Shown here piece by piece: positions 25,718 to 34,767 of a stretch of DNA of 64,000 bases; position 1 is the stretch's first letter, and each line of letters starts with the position of its first letter. Made by a program: the position numbers and the translations under genes. Source of the DNA: DASXUG01 sp964620425 (lineage in GTDB: Bacteria > Pseudomonadota > Gammaproteobacteria > Burkholderiales > Methylophilaceae); contig CAZUGV010000004.1 in assembly GCA_964620425.1 (NCBI GenBank), forward strand, positions 124,001-188,000, in the 5' to 3' direction. Under the pieces are notes generated by a model. It saw nothing but the letters and a program-made list of their open reading frames with translations, was not told the origin of the DNA and made no database searches.

Positions 25718-25792
25718 TACCAAATGCAAACTTCTATACCAAGTACAAACTTCAAGGTCGGCATTTTAAGATCGGCATTTTAAGACAGTTTA
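25718..25792 (+). repeat. Two further short tandem duplications upstream of the repeat-protein gene
   Basis: ATACCAAATGCAAACTTCT is followed directly by ATACCAAGTACAAACTTCA (19-nt period). Then GGTCGGCATTTTAA is followed by GATCGGCATTTTAA (14-nt period). Together with the 18-nt array this makes three different adjacent tandem repeats within about 170 nt. Confidence 0.75.
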
Positions 25793-25817
25793 ACATTTAA
25801 AACTCATGGGAGCTTTT

Positions 25818-28467
25818 ATGAAACCAGCTAACAACAATACAATGCCTATCATTCCCCTTAAACCCATGCGCGTGGCGCTGCTGCTGGCATTACCGCTGTT
25901 GGCCGCCATGTCTAACACTGCACAAGCGCGCACTGACACTGTTGCCCTTAGCGGCCAGAGTGCCACAGGTGCGGGCACTGGTACGTTTTCAAGCTTTCAA
26001 AGCCCCGTGCTGAACAATGCTGGGCAAACTGCGTTCCGTGCATTCATCACTGGCGGCACCAGCACACAAGGCATTTACCGCAGCAGCACTGGCAGTGCGC
26101 TCACTGCCATCGCCCTACAAGGCCAAAGTGCCACAGGCGCGGGCGCTGGTACGTTTTCAGGCTTATTCAGCCCCGTGCTGAATGAGGCTGGGCAAACTGC
26201 GTTTCTTGCCAGTATCATTGGTGGCACTAGCGCAGAAGGCATTTACCGCAGCAGCACTGGTAGTGCGCTCACCGCCATTGCCCTGCGTAACCAGAGTGCC
26301 ACAGGTGCGGGTGCTGGTACGTTTTCAAGCTTTAGCGCCTTTGTGCTGAACGAGGCTGGGCAAACTGCGTTTCTTGCCAACATCACTGGCGGCACAANNN
26401 NNNNNNNNNNNNNNNNNNNNNNNNNNNNNNNNNNNNNNNNNNNNNNNNNNNNNNNNNNNNNNNNNNNNNNNNNNNNNNNNNNNNNNNNNNNNNNNNNCTG
26501 GCGGCACAAGCACAGGGGGCATATACCGCAGTAACAGTGGCAGTGCGCTCACCGCCATTGCCCTGCAAGGCCAGAGTGCCACAGGCGCGGGCGCTGGTAC
26601 GTTTTCAAGCCTTTCCAGCCCCGTGCTGAACGAGGCTGGGCAAACTGCGTTTCTTGCCAACATCACTGGCGGCACAAGCACAGGGGGCATATACCGCAGT
26701 AACAGTGGCAGTGCGCTCACTGCCATCGCCCTGCAAGGCCAGAGTGCGACAGGCGCGGGCGCTGGTACGTTTTCAAGCTTTTTCAGCCCTGTGCTGAACG
26801 AGGCTGGGCAAACGGCGTTCCTTGCCGAAATTACAGGCGGCACTAGCTCACGAGGCATTTACCGCAGCAGCACTGGCAGTGCGCTCACTGCCATCGCCCT
26901 GCAGGGTCAGAGTGCGACAGGTGCGGGCGCTGGTACGTTTTCAAGCTTTTTCAGCCCCGTGCTGAACGATGCTGGGCAAACGGCGTTTTATGCCGAAATT
27001 ACAGGCGGCACTAGATCATTTGGCTTGTATGTGGGGGATGGCCGCGACACAGTGGCCGCGCAACTACAGGGTGCAGCCTCGACGGGTCAAACGGTGCAAT
27101 CACTCAGCATGTCCGATAGCAGTTTAAACCGCTATGGGCAACTGGCTTACAACGCCACCTTCACCGACGGCACCACTGGCGTGTTTTTGTTCACCCCTGA
27201 ATTGCGCTGGCGCGAAAGCTTTAGCAGCAGTTGGGACACCGCCGACCGCTGGACGTTGGGTATTAACCCAGACAGCGTACACGATGTGACCATTGACCCG
27301 ACCGTGGGGCTTACAGTGACTGGCCCAGCGGGCAATGTGAACGTGCGCTCGCTCACCGTGGGCAGCGGCACAGGCTTTGCCACCTTAAACTTGGGCGGCG
27401 GCAATTTATCTGCCGCCAGTGCTGTACAAATCGCCAACCGTGGCATCCTTACAGGCACTGGCACCATCAGCAGCCAAGTGGTCAACGCTGGTGAAGTACG
27501 TGCGGATAACCTGATTTTAACGGCTGGCTTGGTCAACAATGGCACCGTGCGCGGTATGGCGACTGGTAACCAGCGCATAGATGCTAATTTGACCAATAAT
27601 AGTGGCGGCATTGTGCGAGTAGATAACAACGAAACGCTAAAATTGACGGGCACGGCGCACAGCAACAGCGGAAGCTATGAATTGCGCAGTGGCGAAATGC
27701 AGATTAATGGTGTCACCACCAATAATAGCAGTGGCCGAATCTTGTTCAACGGTGATGGAGGTATTGCGCGCTTTAACGGTGGCTTAACCAACAACGGTCA
27801 GGTGCAAGTAAGTTTTGGTAGCGCTGAGGTATTTGGTAACGTCACCACTAACAGTGGCGGTAAGATTATCCTTACAGGCAACAGCAATACCACTTTTTAC
27901 AATGCTGTTGATATTAGGAGTGGTGGTGAGTTGCGCGTTTCTACTGGCAGCAATGCGGTATTTTTTGGTCAAGTGTTTCAGCGTACTGGTTCATTATTCA
28001 CAGGTAGCGGTACTAAGTTTTACGAAGGCGGTCTTTCAGTCGGGGCATCACCCGGTTTAGGTGTGGATGCAGGTGATGTCAGCTTTGGTGCTGGCAATGA
28101 ATACCTCGCAGAAATTGCTGGCACTGCGTTGGGTGATGCATTAGTTAACGGACTAGCGTTTGATCGTTATATTGTGGCAGGTAATCTGAGCCTAGGTGGT
28201 ACCCTCAAGCTAGTATCGTGGGATAGCTTTGAAGCGCAAGCTGGACAAAGCTTTGATTTGTTTGACTGGGGCACGCTCACTGGCACCTTTAATACCATCG
28301 ACAGCACAGGCTTTAAGCTGGTAAACGGTACTCAACTTGATTTAACGCGTCTTTATGTGGACGGTTCAATCAGAGTCGTTGCAGTGCCAGAACCCAGTAG
28401 CTATGCCTTACTGTTAGCAGGCTTAGGTTTTTTTGGTTTTGTTACGCGCAAACGCAATGCCGTTTAA
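25818..28467 (+). CDS. NxxGxxAF tandem-repeat PEP-CTERM surface protein (interrupted by assembly gap)
   Basis: A large exported protein. The start at 25818 is preferred over 25806 because GGGAG (25808-25812) precedes it; the signal peptide ends near NTAQA. Then come 56-residue repeats (TAIALQGQSATGAGAGTFSS, then NEAGQTAF, then GIYRS), each carrying the N-x-x-G-x-x-A-F motif. Just under three precede the gap and about three and a half follow it. The C-terminal half is Asn/Gly/Thr-rich and beta-helix-like, as in autotransporter passengers. It ends with a PEP-CTERM signal, VPEPSSYALLLAGLGFFGFV plus RKR. The 100 Ns at 26398-26497 change the apparent frame, so repeat number and total length are unknown. 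Probably cell-surface exposed after exosortase processing. Confidence 0.85.
26398..26497. other. Assembly gap of 100 N
   Basis: Exactly 100 unknown bases inside near-identical 168-nt repeats. This is a scaffold placeholder, and the true size is not known. Confidence 0.98.
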
Positions 28468-28483
28468 GTTAAGGGGCAAACGT

Positions 28484-29215
28484 ATGAAAACAAGCATTTC
28501 AATTATATTGAGTCTTGCGCTGGCGTTGACGGCGGGACAAGTCACCGCTGATGATGCGATGCATTCTGCCACCCCAAGCATCAAGCGCAAAGCTGACTTG
28601 ACTGGCGGCTCAGCCCAAACTCAAACTAGTGCTTTAGCCAATAAAAGCATTAGCGCAAGCCCTGGCATCACTGGTCTGCCTCTAGCGAATCAGCGAGCCG
28701 ATGGCGTAGTGATTATTGACGGCACTTTAGCTGGACGTGGAGAAATTCTGGACGAAGGCCAGCACATTATTAGAGGTAAAGTCTCGCCCGGCAATAGCCC
28801 GGGTTGCGTTACCGACCATGGTAATGTGACTTTTGAAGGCAGTGCATGGCTAGAAATTGAATTAGGCGGTGCGACCGCCTGCACAGGTTACGACCAGTAC
28901 ACCGTCAATCTTTCGCTCAGGCTGAACGGCCCTACTTTGCGTGTGTTGTTGATTAGCGGCTTTGTACCTGCTGCTGGACAGCGATTTGATGTGCTGAACT
29001 GGGGTACGCTAACTGGCTCTTTTGGAACACTCGAATTACCTGTGTTACCTGCGGGCTTGTCTTGGGATACTTCGCAACTCTACACCACGGGAGAGTTGAT
29101 TGTTGCTGACGATAACGCCGAGACCCCCCTGCCGAACTGGGTGCTGGTATTGTTTGGTGCCAGCCTGCTCACAGTAATAGCAAGGTCGAAAAAGGCGAAC
29201 AAAAGCCCGATGTGA
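28484..29215 (+). CDS. Exported PEP-CTERM-like surface protein, paralogous to the preceding C-terminal module
   Basis: A 243-aa product. The ATG at 28484 follows AAGGGG (28471-28476) and begins a clear signal peptide (MKTSISIILSLALALTAGQV); the longer frame from 28433 overlaps the previous gene and is unlikely. The middle (VSPGNSPGC, then FEGSAWLEIELGG, then RFDVLNWGTLTGSFGTL) matches the end of the preceding protein (SLFDWGTLTGTF-type and SPG...YLAEIAG segments). The C-terminus has a tripartite sorting-like tail, PLPNWVLVLFGASLLTVIAR, then basic residues. Its last seven codons are read from the start of a response-regulator gene relic, so the natural end was probably lost at that junction. 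Confidence 0.75.
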   Translation: MKTSISIILSLALALTAGQVTADDAMHSATPSIKRKADLTGGSAQTQTSALANKSISASPGITGLPLANQRADGVVIIDGTLAGRGEILDEGQHIIRGKVSPGNSPGCVTDHGNVTFEGSAWLEIELGGATACTGYDQYTVNLSLRLNGPTLRVLLISGFVPAAGQRFDVLNWGTLTGSFGTLELPVLPAGLSWDTSQLYTTGELIVADDNAETPLPNWVLVLFGASLLTVIARSKKANKSPM

Positions 29216-29488
29216 TCGTGATGGATATAACCATGCCTTTTATTCTGGGCATGGAGGCGATTTACCGCATTAAAGCGCGAGATGACAACGCCAAAATTAT
29301 AGTGCTATCCGCCCATAAAGAAAAAGTGCATCCCAAACGCGTACTCAATTATTGCAATTGCCGAAACACTATGCCTATCACCACGCACTTTAGGCACGCA
29401 TCTTTACAATATTAAGCAAAAATTAAATGCAAACAATTCAGCTGAAATTGCGCTGATTGCCATGCGATCTGGGTTGATAGATCCTTGA
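29202..29488 (+). pseudogene. Relic of a second LuxR-type response regulator gene
   Basis: Nucleotide-level copy of parts of the response regulator at 24488-25126. Bases 29202-29350 match about 24631-24780 (receiver: MDITMP, IKARDDNAKI, VHPKRVLN). Bases 29354-29488 match about 24992-25126 (IAETLCLSPRTLGTHLYNIK to GLIDP). Roughly 210 nt between these parts, and all of the 5' portion, are missing, and the frames of the two pieces do not join. It cannot make a working regulator. The copies enclose the PEP-CTERM locus in direct orientation. Confidence 0.85.
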
Positions 29489-29621
29489 TTACGCCAATGG
29501 GGTGAGTGCGCTTGCACATGAGATGCCCCTACGTTGACCGACTCTTTAATTTTCAATCGCTCAAGTAATAACCAAAGTTAATATCTTTTCTATATTTGTT
29601 TAAAATATATCATCTTGCAAT

Positions 29622-29640
29622 TGATACTAATTCTCATTTA
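29622..29640 (+). promoter_or_regulatory. Fur box upstream of the TonB receptor
   Basis: TGATACTAATTCTCATTTA matches the GATAAT-like/ATTCTCAT Fur consensus and lies about 68 nt before the receptor start. It predicts iron-repressed expression. Confidence 0.7.
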
Positions 29641-29707
29641 GGTTATCATTTAAAAAGTATCAGTTTAAATGAAATGATAAATACTTGATTAAGGATGACG
29701 GGTTAGC

Positions 29708-31885
29708 ATGTTGAATTCAAAGAGAAATCTATTAACGAGCTTAAGTGAAATAACGTTGGGCGTAACGTTTTTATTTAATCAACAACTGTGTGTAGCAGAC
29801 AGCAGCGAAATCACCTTAGAGGAGCTGAGAGTAGTTTCTCCAAAGTATAATGATACTAAGCCAGTGAAAGGCTATAACGCTAAACAATCCACTACGGCCA
29901 CTAGAACAGATACGGATTTGATAAACGTTCCACAAGCCGTTACCGTCATTACCAAAGATTTAATGGCAGATCAATCCATGCAAAGTATTGCCGATGCCGT
30001 ACGTTATGTGCCGGGTGTGCAAGCGGCGCAGGGCGAGGGCAACCGTGATCAGTTGGTGTTGCGTGGCAATAACACGACTAGTGATTTATTTGTAGATGGC
30101 TTGCGCGATGATATTCAAACGTATCGAGATTTATACAATACCGACCGTATTGAGGTGCTAAAAGGCCCCAATGGCATGATTTTTGGGCGAGGCGGTGCGG
30201 GCGGCGTGGTGAATCGCGTGAGTAAAAAAGCGGGTTGGAGCCCTGTTAAAGAAGTCACGCTGAGTGCAGGCAGTTTTGATCACAAGCGCATTAGTGCTGA
30301 TTATGGGCAGGGGTTGAATGACACAGTTGCATTTCGTCTAAACGCAGTTTATGAGGATTCTGGCTCATATCGTGATGGCGTGAATTTAAAGCGTTATGGG
30401 CTAGCGCCAAGTTTGACCGTACGTCCAAGTGATAATACTAAAATTGAGCTTGGTGCAGAGTATTTTAAAGATGACCGTATTGCTGATCGAGGTGTTCCCG
30501 CTTTGGCTGGCGCAGGTAACAGTCAACTCAATATTCGCCCTTACAATATTGGAAATCGCGACCAGTTTTTTGGTAATGCCCAATTAAGCCCAAGCGTAGC
30601 AGAAACTGGTGCTTTTAACGCAATAATCACGCATGCCTTTGATAATGGCGTGCAAATTAAAAATAGTACGCGTTTAGCCAATTATGATAAGTTTTATCAA
30701 AATGTATTTGCGAATGGGGCTGTGACCAATGGTGGGCAAGTGCAGCTTGCGGCTTATATCGATAAAACGCAGCGTGATAATTTTATTAATCAAACAGATG
30801 TGACTTACACAGCTAAACTGGCAGGCCTTGAGCATAAGCTACTTGTTGGCGCTGAGTTTAACTTTCAGGATACTATTAATCAACGCTTTACCCCAACTGG
30901 ATCGACCACAGATAACGGCAATTTTGCGGTTGTTTCAGCGACTAACCCATTTGCGGTACCTGTCAATTTTAACCAGCTGCGACGAGATCAAAAGAGCGAT
31001 GTGACCGTAGTTGGCGTATACCTACAAGATCAGATTATATTGAATGAGCAGTGGCAAGCAGTGGTGGGGGTGCGTCATGATACAGTGGATACAGATTATA
31101 CCAATTTGCTCCCAGCAAGCTTTGCTAAGATCAGTGTGTCGGATAGTTTCGTCTCCCCACGTGCAGGGTTGATTTATAAACCCACTGAAAATAGCTCGAT
31201 TTATGCAAACTACAGTACATCTTATGTGCCGCGTGCGGGGGACCAGTTGGTGAGTTTGACCGTTGTGAATGCGAGCTTTAAGCCAGAAAAATTCATCAAT
31301 AAAGAAATAGGCATCAAGTGGGATATTCTGCCGAATCTCGCATTGACAACGGCTTTATTTAAATTAGACAGAGAAAACATACAAGCGACTGACCCAAATA
31401 ATAATGCGCAACAAATCTTATTAGACGGCCAAGAAACCACAGGCTTGGAGCTTGCGCTGAATGGTAAGCTCACCGATAAGTTACAAACCATGGCTTCTTA
31501 CACATTACAAGATGGTGAGATTACCAAACAACAAGGCTCTGGGAGCAGTGCAATACTTAAAGGCAGCGATCTCGCGCTCACACCCACACAAAGCTTCGCT
31601 CTGTGGAATAAATACCAAATCAACGATAGATGGGCTGTCGCATTAGGGGTGGTTGGTCGATCAGAAATGTATGCTTTGCTACCAACGGCGAGTACAAGTA
31701 CAATTTTGCCAGGCTATACTCGCTTTGACGCGGCAGTTTTTGCAAAAATTACTCCTGAGTGGCATGCGCAAATTAACATAGAGAATTTAACCGACAAAGA
31801 GTACGCATTGACTGCGCATAATAATAACAACATCACGCTAGGGGCACCGTTAAATCTAAGAGCTACGCTCAATTATCAGTTTTAA
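29708..31885 (+). CDS. TonB-dependent siderophore receptor
   Basis: A 725-aa outer-membrane receptor. An N-terminal export signal of modest quality (to about residue 31) is followed by a plug domain at about 55-165: NVPQAVTVITKDLM, IADAVRYVPGVQ, DRIEVLKGPNGMIFGRGGAG. A 22-strand beta-barrel ends in LRATLNYQF with terminal Phe. The plug pattern resembles catecholate/ferrichrome-type receptors (Fiu, BfrD, FhuE relatives), but the ligand is not established. A Fur box lies upstream. No adjacent ABC transporter or siderophore synthesis genes were seen. Confidence 0.93.
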   Translation: MLNSKRNLLTSLSEITLGVTFLFNQQLCVADSSEITLEELRVVSPKYNDTKPVKGYNAKQSTTATRTDTDLINVPQAVTVITKDLMADQSMQSIADAVRYVPGVQAAQGEGNRDQLVLRGNNTTSDLFVDGLRDDIQTYRDLYNTDRIEVLKGPNGMIFGRGGAGGVVNRVSKKAGWSPVKEVTLSAGSFDHKRISADYGQGLNDTVAFRLNAVYEDSGSYRDGVNLKRYGLAPSLTVRPSDNTKIELGAEYFKDDRIADRGVPALAGAGNSQLNIRPYNIGNRDQFFGNAQLSPSVAETGAFNAIITHAFDNGVQIKNSTRLANYDKFYQNVFANGAVTNGGQVQLAAYIDKTQRDNFINQTDVTYTAKLAGLEHKLLVGAEFNFQDTINQRFTPTGSTTDNGNFAVVSATNPFAVPVNFNQLRRDQKSDVTVVGVYLQDQIILNEQWQAVVGVRHDTVDTDYTNLLPASFAKISVSDSFVSPRAGLIYKPTENSSIYANYSTSYVPRAGDQLVSLTVVNASFKPEKFINKEIGIKWDILPNLALTTALFKLDRENIQATDPNNNAQQILLDGQETTGLELALNGKLTDKLQTMASYTLQDGEITKQQGSGSSAILKGSDLALTPTQSFALWNKYQINDRWAVALGVVGRSEMYALLPTASTSTILPGYTRFDAAVFAKITPEWHAQINIENLTDKEYALTAHNNNNITLGAPLNLRATLNYQF

Positions 31886-31929
31886 AATTTTAATCAATAT
31901 CTGTAGATGTTTGCAGGCGTAGCACTTTT

Positions 31930-33039
31930 CTAGAACAATTGCATTTGCGGATGATGGGGAGTGGTCTCTGAGGGGTGGTGATGCCAATCCATTGGTACTT
32001 TAAACAGGCTGTTATTGAAATTTACTCGTTCACGATTTAACTCAAGGCGTTGGCAGGCGAGCTTAAAGCGTTTTGATAATAGTTCTGCAAATAGCCCTTC
32101 GCCTTTCATACGGTTTTTAAAGTTGGCATCGTAATCTTTGCCGCCACGGCTTTGACGCACCAAGCTCATCACATGTTCTGCTTTGAGTGGGAAGTTGAGA
32201 TGTAGCCATTCTTGAAACAGTGACGATAATTCGTGCGGTAGCCTTAAAAACACATAGCCAGCGCGACTAGCGCCTGCCTGTTTCGCCTGTTGCAGTATAT
32301 TTTCCATATCAAAATCTGTCAGCGCGGGGATGACAGGTGCAACCATCACCCCAGTGGGAATGCCTGCTTCTGATAATTTCCGCAAGGTTTCTAGGCGCCG
32401 TTCAGGTGCGGCTGCTCGCGGTTCTAATTTGCGGGTAATGTGTCTATCTAGCGTGGTGATGCTCACAAAAATGGTTGCCAAACCTTTGGCTGCCATCGGC
32501 GCGATAATGTCTATATCGCGTTCGACCAGTGATGATTTAGTGACCAGACTAAACGGATGATTACATTCCGCCAGCACTTCTAAAACCGCACGGGTAATGC
32601 GATATTCGCGCTCTATGGGTTGATACGCATCGGTATTCATCCCTAGTGCGATTGGCGCGCATTGGTAGTTGGATTTCACGAGTTCTTTTTTTAGTAGCTC
32701 TGGCGCATCTGGTTTTGCTAACAAACGACTTTCAAAATCCAACCCAGGGGAATAGCCTAAATAGGCATGGCTAGGGCGGGCATAGCAATAAATACAGCCA
32801 TGTTCGCAGCCGCGATAGGGGTTGATGGTACGGTCAAAAGGTATATCAGGTGAATTGACGTAGTTAATTACGCTGCGACTGGCATCTAGCGCAACCTCTG
32901 TTTTAAGCGGTGGTAAGTCTTCATCCAGATTGCCCCAGCCGTCATCAAGCGATTCTCGGGTGTGAGCATCAAATCGGCTGACTTGATTGCTGGCAGAAGC
33001 ACGCCCCTTATAGACTAGCGGTTTGTCTGCGGTATCAAT
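31930..33039 (-). CDS. PA0069-family radical SAM protein with apparent ATT start
   Basis: A radical SAM protein related to spore photoproduct lyase-like PA0069 proteins. The open frame without ATG/GTG/TTG extends well upstream of the first conventional codon (TTG at 32742). That upstream part contains the iron-sulfur motif RGCEHGCIYCYARPSHAYLG (Cys-x3-Cys-x2-Cys), so the gene must begin earlier. A ribosome site GGGAGG (complement of 33046-33051) lies 6 nt before ATT (33039-33037) and gives IDTADKPLVYKGRASASNQV, matching the family's KGRxAxSN start. The product would be 369 aa. A start-codon sequencing error or frameshift is the alternative. The function of the family is not established. Confidence 0.8.
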   Translation of the reverse strand: MDTADKPLVYKGRASASNQVSRFDAHTRESLDDGWGNLDEDLPPLKTEVALDASRSVINYVNSPDIPFDRTINPYRGCEHGCIYCYARPSHAYLGYSPGLDFESRLLAKPDAPELLKKELVKSNYQCAPIALGMNTDAYQPIEREYRITRAVLEVLAECNHPFSLVTKSSLVERDIDIIAPMAAKGLATIFVSITTLDRHITRKLEPRAAAPERRLETLRKLSEAGIPTGVMVAPVIPALTDFDMENILQQAKQAGASRAGYVFLRLPHELSSLFQEWLHLNFPLKAEHVMSLVRQSRGGKDYDANFKNRMKGEGLFAELLSKRFKLACQRLELNRERVNFNNSLFKVPMDWHHHPSETTPHHPQMQLF

Positions 33040-33114
33040 GTTTGGCCTCCCATTTTAGATTGTTAGCTTAAATCAAGGCTGACTAAGTTTGGTGGTTTGA
33101 GAATGAGCGTTTGA

Positions 33115-33837
33115 TTATTTCATATATCTTGCTACATGCACACCGCCGCTACTTGAGATTTCGACAATCACATGGTCGCCATTTTTAAACTTTGAAAAAT
33201 CTGGCGGGGCAATAAAAATAATACTTTTCTTTGAATCCCTTTCCAAAGCTTTTTGAGCATTGTCTTGGTTTAGGGTTTCTAGACTGCCCATGGCCATTCT
33301 CCATTGATGCCACTCTTCAGATGGTGGCAGTTGAGTCGCCCCTAACTTCTGCGCTTTTGCTAATAATGCAATTTTTTCTTGGCCTAAAATAATACTCCAT
33401 ACCTCTACATCCACAAGGTGAGAGGCTTCTATGACCACGGGTTCATTTTCAATCGTTGGGCTGGGTGGATTATTTGGCTGGCTGATTTCTGGCGTATTGG
33501 ATGGCGTTTCTTCGAACCCTGAAAATAAGAAAGCCGATAAGTATTTATCCTGCTTGATTTTTGCCATATTGCTGGCTTGCATCGCGGCTGTAATATCTTC
33601 AGGAGTGAGCGGTTTTGCTTGTGGCAAGTGGGTGGCCGAGTTTTTTTGTATGTTTGGTGTTTGCTTAACATTTGCCAGCTTTGCGTTTGCTTGATTAACA
33701 GCTTGGTGTTGGCAAGCACACAGCATAGTCAATAAAAAAGCAAAGCATAGCGTCTTTGCTACTCGCAATGGCTTGCCGCAAACTGCTTGTAGGTATGTTG
33801 AGTTTTGGCTGTACATGATGTTATTTTTCACATGCAA
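33115..33837 (-). CDS. Putative lipoprotein, hypothetical
   Basis: A 240-aa protein. An N-terminal hydrophobic segment ends in a lipobox-like LLTMLCAC, so it is probably anchored to the outer or inner membrane; Met8 is an alternative start. The middle is Pro/Asn-rich and disordered. The C-terminal part (about 145-240, VEVWSIILGQEKIALLAKAQ, EEWHQWRMAMGSL, IIFIAPPDFSKFKNGDHVIV) looks folded. No family recognised. Confidence 0.6.
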   Translation of the reverse strand: MHVKNNIMYSQNSTYLQAVCGKPLRVAKTLCFAFLLTMLCACQHQAVNQANAKLANVKQTPNIQKNSATHLPQAKPLTPEDITAAMQASNMAKIKQDKYLSAFLFSGFEETPSNTPEISQPNNPPSPTIENEPVVIEASHLVDVEVWSIILGQEKIALLAKAQKLGATQLPPSEEWHQWRMAMGSLETLNQDNAQKALERDSKKSIIFIAPPDFSKFKNGDHVIVEISSSGGVHVARYMK

Positions 33838-33885
33838 AGCGTAAGCGTTATTACTTTCATTGTCTAGGTGAAAAGCCCCATAAAC

Positions 33886-34767
33886 TCAGGTTGATGTCTC
33901 ACGTGGCGATGCACTGACGCTAATGATTCCGCTGGTGATAATTAAGCCTATTGCTAACCAGCGGTCGAGGGATAGCAATTCTCCCCATAATATAATTCCC
34001 CAAATACTGGCTAATATCACCGTAGTGTAGGCTAGGCTGCCCACGACTAATGGGTTGCCTGTTCGGTAGGCGCGGGTCATGGCTAATTGTGCGATGGTGG
34101 CACTGACGCCGATGCCGAGGAGTAAGGGAATGTCGTTCCATTCCAATAATCGAAAGTGATTGCCTAACATCCATAACCCTGCGCCGATGGTACACACTAG
34201 GGTAAAGTAAAATACGGTGCGCCAGTCAGGCTCGCCCGCACGAGCGAGTTGAGTCACATGGATATAAACGATGCCAGCCAGTAAGCCTGAAAGTAGGCCA
34301 ATCGCGCCAGCGACAAGTTCATTAATATGTAAGCTAGGTTTTAAAAGTAAAGTGACACCAATAAACCCTAAAACAATCGCAATCACCAAGGTTTTTTTAG
34401 GGCGCTCATGCAGTAAAAGTGGTGTAAACATCGCCATAAACAAAGGCGATGTATAGTTGAGCGTAATAGCGGTTGCAAGTGGTAGGGCGCTAATGGCGTA
34501 GAAAAACATCAGTAGTGAGATAAAGCCCAATATCGCGCGCGACATATGTTTGCCGATGTGTTGCGTAGCGAGCGAGTGACCGCGAATGGTGGTCATGCTG
34601 GCGATAAATACCAGCCCAAAAAACGAGCGATAAAACACTAACTCGGCACTACTAAAGCTTTGTGCGCCGATTTTAACCAACACGCCCATAATGGAAAAGA
34701 AGAGGGCTGCGACTAGCATCCATAAGCTGCCTAGTCGTATTTCTTTCAGTTGGCGCATAAGCCTCAA
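33886..34767 (-). CDS. EamA/DMT-family transporter
   Basis: A 293-aa inner-membrane protein with about ten transmembrane helices formed by two EamA repeats (LVAALFFSIMGVLVKIGAQS; LAMTRAYRTGNPLVVGSLAY). The substrate is unknown; relatives export amino acids or metabolites. Its start overlaps the stop of the Rieske oxygenase gene by 4 nt, so the two are translationally coupled and probably functionally linked. Confidence 0.88.
   Translation of the reverse strand: MRLMRQLKEIRLGSLWMLVAALFFSIMGVLVKIGAQSFSSAELVFYRSFFGLVFIASMTTIRGHSLATQHIGKHMSRAILGFISLLMFFYAISALPLATAITLNYTSPLFMAMFTPLLLHERPKKTLVIAIVLGFIGVTLLLKPSLHINELVAGAIGLLSGLLAGIVYIHVTQLARAGEPDWRTVFYFTLVCTIGAGLWMLGNHFRLLEWNDIPLLLGIGVSATIAQLAMTRAYRTGNPLVVGSLAYTTVILASIWGIILWGELLSLDRWLAIGLIITSGIISVSASPRETST

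Noticed and set aside
26325..26858. Long minus-strand frames across the repeat-protein gene
   Set aside because: They mirror the 168-nt repeats of the plus-strand gene and contain the N gap; no signal peptide, ribosome site or known domain.
29212..29415. Plus-strand ORF starting with a receiver-like sequence
   Set aside because: It is part of the response-regulator relic; the frame lacks the start of the receiver and runs out of register at the deletion junction.
32742..32744. TTG as start of the radical SAM gene
   Set aside because: It would remove the cysteine cluster motif essential to the enzyme; the upstream frame is open and matches the family.
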